Shown: in pieces, positions 48,375 through 55,408 of the stretch | How positions within the stretch are numbered: the first letter of the stretch is position 1 | Layout of the letters: each line of letters starts with the position of its first letter | From: CAMLIZ01 sp036231905 | GTDB taxonomy: Bacteria; Pseudomonadota; Gammaproteobacteria; Burkholderiales; Burkholderiaceae_C | Direction: 5' to 3' | Assembly: GCF_036231905.1 (NCBI RefSeq) | Contig: NZ_JAZARE010000002.1 | Span: forward strand, 62,001-126,000 | Length of the DNA stretch: 64,000 bases | Translations under genes and position numbers: made by a program | The notes under the pieces: model-generated | What the model was told of the DNA's origin: nothing | The model's input: only the letters and a program-made list of their open reading frames with translations | Database searches by the model: none

Positions 48375-50180
48375 ATGCTTCGTCGCACCTCGCGTTCTTT
48401 CATTCTCCATGGCGCCCTGGCGCTGATCGTCGTTCCCGCCGCGGTGCAACCCGCGCTGGCCAGGCAGACGGCAGCACCCCAGCCCGCCCAGCGCCTGGCC
48501 GAGGTGGCCGATCGTTACTACGAGGGCTACTTCGGCCTGTTCCCGATGGCGGCGACCGAGAACCTCGGCGAGGCGCAATACGAGGCTGCCTTCGAGGTGG
48601 ACATCGCACCGGCACACCGGGCACGCCAGAAGGCGCTGTACGAGCGCACGCTGAAGGCCTTGCAGGGCGTGGACCCGCGCCATTTCAACCGGCAGCAACG
48701 CGTGACCTACGAGCTGCTGAAGTACGAGGCGCAGCAGCGCCTGGCCATGCTGGCCTTCCCCACCCACCTGCTGCCGCTGGAGCACATGAACAGCATGCCG
48801 GTGCGCCTGGCGCAATGGGCCAGCGGCACCGGCCCGCAGCCGATGAAGACGGCGGCGCACTATGAGCACTACCTGGCACGCTTGAAGCACCTGCCGGCCT
48901 GGATCGACCAGGCGATGGCCAACATGGACGAGGGCATCGCCAAAGGCATCGTGCAGCCGCGTGCGCTGATCGAGCGCCTGATGCCGCAGCTCGATGCCCT
49001 GCTGCCCGCCGACCCGGCACGAAGCCCCTACCTGCTGGCCACCCGCGAGTTCCCGGCCGGCATCGCGCCCGAGGACCAGGAGCGCCTGCGCGCGGCCTAC
49101 CGCAACACCGTGGACCAGTCGATCGCGCCGGCGATTCAGCGGCTGCGCAGCTACCTCCACGAACGCTACCTGCCCAAGTGCCGCGACACCGCCGGCCTGG
49201 GCGCCCTGCCCGGCGGCGCGGCCTGGTACCGCGCCAACGTGAAGGACAGCACCACCACCGACCTCGCGCCGGAGCAGATCCACGAACTCGGCTTGAAGGA
49301 GGTGGCGCGCATCCGCGGCGAGATGGAGAAGGTGAAGGCCCGCTTCGGCTTCGAGGGCGACCTGAACGCCTTTTTCAAGTCGCTGGACAACCGGCCCGAG
49401 CTGACGCCCTTCCACGACGAACGCGAGGTGCTGGACACCTTTGCCAAGCTCAACCTGCGGGTGGCCGCCGCTCTGCCCAAGCTGTTCGAGCGTGCCCCCA
49501 AGGCGGCGCTGGAGATCCATGCGGTGGAGCCCATGCGGCGCGACACCGCGTCGGACTACTACTCGCCGCCGGCCACCGACGGCTCGCGCCCCGGCATGTT
49601 CTACACCGTGGTAAAGGACCCTGCCACCTACCGCACCACCGGCATGACCTCGCTCTTCCTGCACGAGGGGCAGCCCGGTCACCACTACCAGATGGCGCTG
49701 CAGCAGGAACTGCCCGTGCCCAAATTCCGCAAGGGGGCCTGGTACGACGCCTATGGCGAGGGCTGGGCCCTGTATGCCGAAGGCCTGGGGCGCGAGATGG
49801 GCCTGTACGACGACCCCAACGCCTACCTGGGCCGCTTGTTCATGGAGTTGCACCGCGCCCTGCGCCTGGTGGTAGACACCGGCCTGCATGCCAAGGGCTG
49901 GTCACGCGAGCAGACCATCCGCTACCTGATGGAGATGGAAGGCTCCAAGGAAGACTCCGCGCGCCGGGCCACCGAGCGCTACATGGCCTGGCCCGGCCAG
50001 GCGCTGGCCTACAAGGTGGGCGAGCTCAAGATCATCGAGCTGCGCGAAAAGGCACGCGCCCGCCTGGGCGAGCGCTTCGACATCCGCGCCTTCCACAGCC
50101 AGGTGTTGGGCGAAGGCTCCATGCCGCTGTCGATGCTGGAAGCCAAGATCAACGCCTGGATCGCCGCCCAGGGCGCTTGA
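48375..50180 (+). CDS. DUF885-family exported peptidase-like protein
   Basis: 601 residues. A signal peptide (about 1-29, ending PALA) precedes an all-helical DUF885 domain resembling carboxypeptidase/M32-like zinc enzymes. The zinc-binding candidate motif is H430-E431-G-Q-P-G-H436-H437, with downstream YGEGWALYAEGLG and GQALAYKVGELK segments conserved in the family. Substrate is unknown; a periplasmic metallopeptidase is the working guess. A paralogue lies at 55409-57229 on the other strand. Confidence 0.85.
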   Translation: MLRRTSRSFILHGALALIVVPAAVQPALARQTAAPQPAQRLAEVADRYYEGYFGLFPMAATENLGEAQYEAAFEVDIAPAHRARQKALYERTLKALQGVDPRHFNRQQRVTYELLKYEAQQRLAMLAFPTHLLPLEHMNSMPVRLAQWASGTGPQPMKTAAHYEHYLARLKHLPAWIDQAMANMDEGIAKGIVQPRALIERLMPQLDALLPADPARSPYLLATREFPAGIAPEDQERLRAAYRNTVDQSIAPAIQRLRSYLHERYLPKCRDTAGLGALPGGAAWYRANVKDSTTTDLAPEQIHELGLKEVARIRGEMEKVKARFGFEGDLNAFFKSLDNRPELTPFHDEREVLDTFAKLNLRVAAALPKLFERAPKAALEIHAVEPMRRDTASDYYSPPATDGSRPGMFYTVVKDPATYRTTGMTSLFLHEGQPGHHYQMALQQELPVPKFRKGAWYDAYGEGWALYAEGLGREMGLYDDPNAYLGRLFMELHRALRLVVDTGLHAKGWSREQTIRYLMEMEGSKEDSARRATERYMAWPGQALAYKVGELKIIELREKARARLGERFDIRAFHSQVLGEGSMPLSMLEAKINAWIAAQGA

Positions 50181-50198
50181 GGTCCAAGCGAGGACGCT

Positions 50199-50366
50199 TC
50201 AGCGCTCCGGGCCGGGGTGCGGCAGCTCCGGCATGTCCTCGTCGGGCGACATCTCGGGCGGGATCGGGTCTTCCACCGGCTGGCCAGGCAATACTTTGCC
50301 GGGCGGCGGCTCCTGCGCCGGGCGCCGCTCCGGCGAGTGGGTGGTTGCGTTGAACCAAGGCGACAT
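50199..50366 (-). CDS. Small Pro/Glu-rich hypothetical protein
   Basis: 55 residues, from MSPWFNATTHSPE to the C-terminus, rich in Pro, Glu and Asp (GQPVEDPIPPEMSPDEDMPE), likely disordered. I do not recognise it. It is kept because a GGGAGT ribosome site lies at a good distance before ATG 50366; an upstream in-frame ATG at 50411 has no such site. It lies between two plus-strand genes and overlaps neither. Confidence 0.45.
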   Translation of the reverse strand: MSPWFNATTHSPERRPAQEPPPGKVLPGQPVEDPIPPEMSPDEDMPELPHPGPER

Positions 50367-50455
50367 GCCGGACTCCCAGTGATGCAGCGGCCACGATAGA
50401 CCCTTGGCCACCGCCTGCCGTTCCCATCTGTGACAGCCCCGACAACGACGAGGAC

Positions 50456-51064
50456 ATGCGCTTGAACCGACGCCTTCTGCACCCCGCCGCCATCGCCCTG
50501 GTGGCCACGCTGGCCCTGGCGGCCTGCCAGGACAAGACCAACGCCGCCACGCCCGCAGCGGCCGCGCTGGCCGAGGCCCCGCCCACCAAGGCCACGGCCC
50601 AGGAAGCCTACGCGCTGGCCGCCAAGGGCAGCGGCTTCACGGTGGGCCCCATCATGGCCGCCAACACGGTGTACGTGTTTTTCGACACCGCCTGCCCACA
50701 CTGCGCCCACCTGTGGGAGCAGGCCAAGCCGCTGCAGCCGCGCCTGAAGATCGTGTGGATGCCGATCGGCCTGCTGCGCAGCACCTCCGGCCCGCAAGGC
50801 GCCACCATCCTGAGCGCCGCCGACCCGGCCGCGGCGATGGCGCAGAACGAGGCGTCCGTGATGGCGCGCGGGCCGGGCATTGCGGTAAACCCGGCGCTGC
50901 CGGACGACGTGTTGGCCAAGGTGAAAAACAACACCGCGCTGTTCAACCAGCTGGGCGCCGAAAGCGTGCCGCTGATCGTGTTCAAGAACGGCAAGACGGG
51001 CGTCTACGGCACCCATGCCGGCGCAGTGGACACCGGCGAGCTGGCCGCCATGGCCGGCATCTGA
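50456..51064 (+). CDS. Lipoprotein thioredoxin-fold protein, DsbC/DsbG-like
   Basis: 202 residues. A lipobox LALAAC gives acylated Cys24; after a short linker the thioredoxin-fold active site is C80-P-H-C83 in FFDTACPHCAHLW, and the cis-proline loop is ESVPLIVF. CPHC is the DsbA-type dipeptide, but the layout FFDTxCPHCxxL is nearer the catalytic domain of DsbC/DsbG proteins, without the N-terminal dimerisation domain. Probably a periplasmic thiol-disulfide enzyme anchored to the membrane. Confidence 0.85.
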   Translation: MRLNRRLLHPAAIALVATLALAACQDKTNAATPAAAALAEAPPTKATAQEAYALAAKGSGFTVGPIMAANTVYVFFDTACPHCAHLWEQAKPLQPRLKIVWMPIGLLRSTSGPQGATILSAADPAAAMAQNEASVMARGPGIAVNPALPDDVLAKVKNNTALFNQLGAESVPLIVFKNGKTGVYGTHAGAVDTGELAAMAGI

Positions 51065-51110
51065 CCCAGCGGCCCGCCGGCAGGCGCGGGCTGGCCGCGA
51101 TGGCCCGGCT

Positions 51111-51800
51111 TCAGCCGGCTTCAGCGGCCGCCGTTTCGCGCCGCGCGCGGTCCACGTCCGGGCTGCGGTACATCGCTTCCCGAATGCTCGCGAGGCTGGA
51201 CTCGTGGAGGGCGCCGGGCGCCAGGCCATAAAAGTGCTGGAAGCTCATGATGAGCGGCCGCCACTGGTCGGGGTCCACCCGGTTGGGCTCGCCCTTCATC
51301 AGCAGCGCCTGCTCCACGTGCACGCGCTGTATGCGCACCTCGAAGCACAGGATGCCGCCGCGCAGCCGTTCATCGTCGTCGGCCACGCCGTGAATCGCCT
51401 CCACCACCGCCTCCATCTGCACGGGGCACTGCTGCACGCGGGGCGGTGCCACGGTCTGGGAGGCCTGCTCACTCATCCCGGCCTTCGCGAACTTGTTGGC
51501 CACATGCCGATAACCCCGCGCAGCCTTCGCCTTCGGCACCGGATCGGCGCCCGTCGTCAGGGCCAGGCGATTCACCGCGGCCACTTCGTTCACCGACGGC
51601 AGGTTGAGCACGCACTGCTTGGTGCGGCGCAGGTTCTGCGCGGTCTTGGACAAGGCGCCCAGCCCCAGCATGCAGCGCCATCCCAGCCAGAAGGCGGAGG
51701 ACATGGGCGCCAGGTTGCTGGACCCGTCTTCATTGAGGGTGCTGATCAGCACCACCGGCGTGCCGAAGTACAGGATCGCGGGTTCACAGGCCACATGCAT
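51111..51800 (-). CDS. Flavin reductase-like FMN-binding protein
   Basis: 229 residues of the flavin reductase/DIM6 family: GTPVVLISTLNEDGSSNLAPMSSAFWLGWRCML is the typical FMN-binding split barrel start (about 14-45), with NLRRTKQCVLNLPS downstream. It probably binds FMN and reduces flavin or a small substrate with NAD(P)H. The start at 51800 follows a CGGAGA site; the frame extends upstream only through repeat sequence. Its 3' end faces the DsbC-like gene convergently. Confidence 0.82.
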   Translation of the reverse strand: MHVACEPAILYFGTPVVLISTLNEDGSSNLAPMSSAFWLGWRCMLGLGALSKTAQNLRRTKQCVLNLPSVNEVAAVNRLALTTGADPVPKAKAARGYRHVANKFAKAGMSEQASQTVAPPRVQQCPVQMEAVVEAIHGVADDDERLRGGILCFEVRIQRVHVEQALLMKGEPNRVDPDQWRPLIMSFQHFYGLAPGALHESSLASIREAMYRSPDVDRARRETAAAEAG

Positions 51801-51883
51801 TTGTTTTCTCCGTTGTGTGGCCCCAAGTCTGCAAGCCGGCGGCGTTGGGGGCTCGCCTGATTCGGACATGGAATTCGGAGGCG

Positions 51884-52067
51884 ACTTCGCTACGGGGGTC
51901 ACACGCCGCCCTTGGCAGGACGCAGCGGTGCGCTCAGCCGTCGAACAGCCCAGTGGTGGAGGATCGGGCCGGTGGGGTGTTCTGCGTAGCGAAGTAAAGG
52001 AGGAGGTGGCCGCCGAAGGCGGACGCCGGGGGACATGAGCGCAGCAGAGCACCCCAGCGACCCGATC
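51884..52067 (-). repeat. Compound palindromic repeat, copy A (inverted, shortened)
   Basis: Read on the minus strand, this 184-nt segment aligns with the plus strand of 61400-61584. It contains one complete module (51962-52067) whose outer arms pair at 20 of 24 positions (51962-51985 with 52044-52067), a core GCGAAGTAAAGGAGGAGG...GGGGGACATGAGCG, and an internal hairpin CCGCC-GAA-GGCGG (52010-52022). The second module is cut off after GCGAAGT. It fills most of the 296-nt gap between the flavin reductase and YdeI-like genes. Confidence 0.85.
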
Positions 52068-52096
52068 AGCGCCGGGCCTCCGCATGCACAACGCAG

Positions 52097-52687
52097 TTAA
52101 GGATGCAGCTTCTCATGCCGAGCCAGCATCTCGACCAACTGCGCAATGCGCTTGGCCCGCGTCTCCGGCCGCTTCGCCGTCTGCACACGCCACAACACCG
52201 CATACCGGTTCGTGCTGTCCAAGGTGGCGAAAAACGCGGCCGCCTTGGGGTTGGCATCGAACGCCGCCTGCAACTCCGGCGAGACGCTGGCCTGGCTGGG
52301 GGAATCGTAGGCGTCGGCCCAGCGGCCGTCGGCCTTGGCGCGCTCCACCTCCTTCAGGCCGGCCGGCTGCATGCGGCCCTGCTCGATCAAGGCTTCGGCC
52401 TTCGCGCGATTCACCTTGGACCAGATGCTGCGTGCGCGCCGGGGGGTGAAGCGTTGCAGCCAGTAGGGCTCGCCGCCCTTCTTCTGCCCGTCGATCCAGC
52501 CGTAGCACAGCGCCACTTCCAGCGCCTCGGCATACGAGAGCGTGGGCTCGGGCGCGCCCTTCTTCGCGATCTCCAGCCACACGCCGTCGCTGCCGGCGTG
52601 GTGGCGCTTCAGCCAGCGTTCCCAGGCGAGCGTGTCGTGCAAACGCAGGGGCTCCTCGGTAGGGGCAGGTGCGGTCTTTGTGGGCAT
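52097..52687 (-). CDS. YdeI/OmpD-associated family protein
   Basis: 196 residues. The pattern AWERWLKRHHAGSDGVWLEIAKKG, LCYGWIDGQKKGG (about 61-73), FTPRRARSIWSKVN and the C-terminal YAVLWRVQTAKRPETRAKRI fits the YdeI/OmpD-associated family, some members of which are annotated as bacteriocin-protection proteins; the biochemical role is unknown. It is divergent from the XRE-cupin regulator with only 38 nt between starts, so the two are probably co-regulated. Confidence 0.8.
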   Translation of the reverse strand: MPTKTAPAPTEEPLRLHDTLAWERWLKRHHAGSDGVWLEIAKKGAPEPTLSYAEALEVALCYGWIDGQKKGGEPYWLQRFTPRRARSIWSKVNRAKAEALIEQGRMQPAGLKEVERAKADGRWADAYDSPSQASVSPELQAAFDANPKAAAFFATLDSTNRYAVLWRVQTAKRPETRAKRIAQLVEMLARHEKLHP

Positions 52688-52713
52688 GTCTTCTATATTA
52701 GATTAGTTTCTCG

Positions 52714-52719
52714 TATAGT
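52714..52719 (+). promoter_or_regulatory. -10 box of the XRE-cupin gene, possibly leaderless
   Basis: TATAGT matches five of six -10 bases and ends 6 nt before the ATG at 52726. No -35 match is found at the right distance and no Shine-Dalgarno sequence fits. Transcription would begin at or next to the A of the start codon. Confidence 0.5.
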
Positions 52720-52725
52720 GGACGG

Positions 52726-53301
52726 ATGGACATCGAAGCCATCATCGCCAAACGCCTGAAAGAGCATCGCATGGCCCAGGCCTGGTCGCTGGACGACCTG
52801 GCCCAGCGCTCGGGTGTCAGCCGCGCCATGATCTCGCGCATCGAGCGGCAGGATTCCAGCCCCACCGCGGGCCTGCTGTCGCGCCTGTGCGATGCGCTGG
52901 GCATCACGCTGTCCGCGCTGATGAGCGACGCGGCCGGTGCCCCGGCCAGCGTGAACCGGCGCGACCAGCAACTGGTGTGGCGCGACCCCGAAACCGGCTA
53001 CCTGCGCCGCCTGGTGTCGCCCGCCGCGGCCGAAGGCGACACCGACATCGTGGCGGTGGACCTGCCGCCCGGCGCGCGGGTGCCCTATGCGCCGGACACG
53101 CGAACGCGCTACGAGCAGCAGGTGCTGGTACTGCAGGGCGAACTGCGCCTGCTGATCGGCAAGGAGGTGCTGAACCTGCACCCCGGCGACTGCGCGCGCA
53201 TGTCGCTGGAACACGGCCACACCTTCGAGAACCCCACCGCCACCACCACGCACTACCTGGTGGTGGTGCGCAAGGCAGCCCCCTCTCCCACCCACCGTTG
53301 A
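52726..53301 (+). CDS. XRE-family regulator with C-terminal cupin domain
   Basis: 191 residues. An N-terminal helix-turn-helix (about 8-66: RLKEHRMAQAWSLDDLAQRSGVS, RAMISRIERQDSSPTAGLLSRL) is joined to a cupin sensor domain (about 115-185: VLVLQGELRLLIGKEVLNLHPGDCARM). Members of this group control small-molecule catabolism or transport and often neighbour their targets. Directly followed after 3 nt by a GNAT gene, so the two are an operon. Confidence 0.88.
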   Translation: MDIEAIIAKRLKEHRMAQAWSLDDLAQRSGVSRAMISRIERQDSSPTAGLLSRLCDALGITLSALMSDAAGAPASVNRRDQQLVWRDPETGYLRRLVSPAAAEGDTDIVAVDLPPGARVPYAPDTRTRYEQQVLVLQGELRLLIGKEVLNLHPGDCARMSLEHGHTFENPTATTTHYLVVVRKAAPSPTHR

Positions 53302-53304
53302 CCC

Positions 53305-53763
53305 ATGCACATCGCCCTCGAATCACCCGACCAGCCCGAGGTCATCGCCCTCATCGATGCGCTGGACGCCTACCAGCGGCCGATGTATCCAGAGGAAAGC
53401 CACCACGGCGTGGACATCGGCGTGCTGACGCAACCCAACGTGCTCTTCGCGGTGGCGCGGGATGCGCAAGGCCGCGCGGTGGGTTGTGCCGCCGTGCTGC
53501 TGATGCCCGAGTACGGCGAGCTCAAGCGCATGTACGTGGACCCGGCCTGCCGCGGACAGGGCATCGGCCAGGCCCTGCACACCACGCTGGAGCAGGAAGC
53601 TCTGCAGCGCGGCTGCAGCACCCTCATGCTGGAGACCGGCCCGCGCCAGCCGGAGGCGATTGCGCTGTACCGGCGGCTGGGCTATCGCAGCCGCGGGCCC
53701 TACGGCGACTACTGGGACGATCCGCACAGCGTGTTCATGGAAAAGCCGCTGGGCGGCGGCTGA
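53305..53763 (+). CDS. GNAT-family N-acetyltransferase
   Basis: 152 residues. The acetyl-CoA loop is RGQGIGQALH (83-92), preceded by ELKRMYVDPACRG (72-84), and followed by LYRRLGYRSRGPYGDYWDD. This layout resembles the group annotated as PsiE/phosphinothricin-like or general small-molecule acetyltransferases; the substrate is not deducible. It starts 3 nt after the XRE-cupin stop, which suggests the regulator controls it. Confidence 0.85.
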   Translation: MHIALESPDQPEVIALIDALDAYQRPMYPEESHHGVDIGVLTQPNVLFAVARDAQGRAVGCAAVLLMPEYGELKRMYVDPACRGQGIGQALHTTLEQEALQRGCSTLMLETGPRQPEAIALYRRLGYRSRGPYGDYWDDPHSVFMEKPLGGG

Positions 53764-53862
53764 AGCGGCGGGGCGCGCGTTGTCGAACAGGTAACGGCCG
53801 TGCGGACAGGGGTTTGTGCAGCGCCGGATACTGCGCCATCGACCACCTCCCGGCCCAGCCCC

Positions 53863-54522
53863 ATGTCCAACCGCACGCTCAACCTCGACGACACGCTCTA
53901 CCAGTACGTGCTTTCGCATTCGGTGCGCGAGCATCCGGCCCAGGCGGCGCTGCGCGAGGCCACCCGCCACCATCCGCATGCCGGCATGCAGATCTCGCCG
54001 GAGCAGGGCCAGCTGATGGCGCTGCTGGTGCGCCTGATGGGCGCGCGCCGCACCATCGAAATCGGCGTGTTCACCGGCTACAGCGCCCTCACCGTGGCGC
54101 TGGCCCTGCCCGACGACGGCACGGTGCTGGCCTGCGACATCAGCGAGGAGTACGTGCGTGTGGGCCGCCCGCACTGGCAGGCCGCCGGTGTGGCGCACAA
54201 GATCGACCTGCGCCTGGCACCGGCGCTGCAGACGCTGGATACGCAGCTGGCCGAAGGCGGTGCGGGCCGCTACGACTTCGCCTTCATCGACGCCGACAAG
54301 ACCGGCTACGACGCCTACTACGAACGCTGCCTGCAGCTGCTGCGCCCGGGCGGCCTGATCGCGATCGACAACACCTTGTGGAGCGGCGCGGTCGCGCGGC
54401 CTGCGCAGGACAAGGACACGCTGGCCTTGCAGGCGCTCAACACCAAGCTGCATGCCGACGAGCGGGTGGACCTGTCGCTGCTGCCGATCAGCGACGGCCT
54501 CACCCTGCTGCGCAAGCGCTGA
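53863..54522 (+). CDS. Class I SAM-dependent O-methyltransferase
   Basis: 219 residues of the CCoAOMT-like O-methyltransferase family (methyltransferase family 3). The SAM motif is EIGVFTGYSA (66-75), with FIDADKTGYD at 141-150 giving the metal-binding aspartates and AIDNTLWSG after it. A catechol-type oxygen is the usual acceptor in the family; the actual substrate is unknown. ATG 53863 gives the family length; 99 nt separate it from the GNAT gene. Confidence 0.9.
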   Translation: MSNRTLNLDDTLYQYVLSHSVREHPAQAALREATRHHPHAGMQISPEQGQLMALLVRLMGARRTIEIGVFTGYSALTVALALPDDGTVLACDISEEYVRVGRPHWQAAGVAHKIDLRLAPALQTLDTQLAEGGAGRYDFAFIDADKTGYDAYYERCLQLLRPGGLIAIDNTLWSGAVARPAQDKDTLALQALNTKLHADERVDLSLLPISDGLTLLRKR

Positions 54523-54535
54523 CAAGGAGCGCCCC

Positions 54536-55405
54536 ATGTTCGACGGCTTCCAGCTCGAGGATGTGGCGCTGGGCGAGGTGACGCTGCGGATGCGCCACAG
54601 CGGCCACGGGCCCGCGGTGCTGCTGCTGCACGGCCACCCGCGCACGCATGCCACCTGGCACAAGGTGGCGCCCCTGCTGGCGGCCCGCCACACCGTGGTG
54701 TGCCCCGACCTTCGCGGCTACGGGCGCTCGTCCAAGCCCCCTACCCGGCCCGACCATGCGCAGGCCAGCAAACGCGTGATGGCCGCGGACTGCGTGGCCT
54801 TGATGCGGCACCTGGGCCACGAAAGTTTCAGCGTGGTCGGCCACGACCGCGGCGCGTATGCCGCCTTCCGCACCGCGATGGACCACCCGGCCCAGGTGGA
54901 GCGACTGGCTGTGCTGGACGCGGTGCCCATCGTGGAAGCGCTGGAGCGCTGCGACACGCGCTTTGCCGCGGCCTGGTGGCACTGGTTCTTCTTTGCGCAG
55001 CCGCACAAGCCGGAGCGCGCGATCCTCGCCGACCCCGACGCCTGGTACAACAACACGCCCGCGAAGAGAGCCCAGATGGGCGAGCAAGCCTACGCGGACT
55101 ACCAGGCCGCCATCCACGACCCGGCCACGGTGCACGCCATGCTGGAGGACTACCGCGCCGGCCTCGGCATCGACCGCGCGCATGACGAGGCCGACCGCGC
55201 TGCCGGCCGCCGGCTCAGCTGCCCGCTGCTGGTGCTGTGGGCGCTGCGCGACGACATGGAGCGGCTGTACGGCAACCCGCTCGACGTGTGGCGGCCTTGG
55301 GCCGGCGCGCTGCAGGGACGCAGTCTTGACTGCGGCCACCACATGGCCGAGGAACGGCCGGAGGAGCTGGCCGCGGCACTGTTGCAGTTCCTCAATGAGC
55401 CCTGA
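54536..55405 (+). CDS. Alpha/beta hydrolase, haloacetate dehalogenase-like
   Basis: 289 residues. The nucleophile elbow is GHDRGA with Asp104 rather than Ser, the hallmark of haloalkane/haloacetate dehalogenases and epoxide hydrolases; LLLHGHPRTHATW (oxyanion-side HGxP) and LRGYGRSSKP precede it, and the WHWFF segment plus CGHHMAEERPEE (catalytic His) follow. The closest layout I know is fluoroacetate dehalogenase, whose GHDRG and WHW motifs are shared. A related ester or epoxide hydrolase is possible. It starts 13 nt after the methyltransferase, with an AAGGAG site. Confidence 0.8.
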   Translation: MFDGFQLEDVALGEVTLRMRHSGHGPAVLLLHGHPRTHATWHKVAPLLAARHTVVCPDLRGYGRSSKPPTRPDHAQASKRVMAADCVALMRHLGHESFSVVGHDRGAYAAFRTAMDHPAQVERLAVLDAVPIVEALERCDTRFAAAWWHWFFFAQPHKPERAILADPDAWYNNTPAKRAQMGEQAYADYQAAIHDPATVHAMLEDYRAGLGIDRAHDEADRAAGRRLSCPLLVLWALRDDMERLYGNPLDVWRPWAGALQGRSLDCGHHMAEERPEELAAALLQFLNEP

Positions 55406-55408
55406 CCC

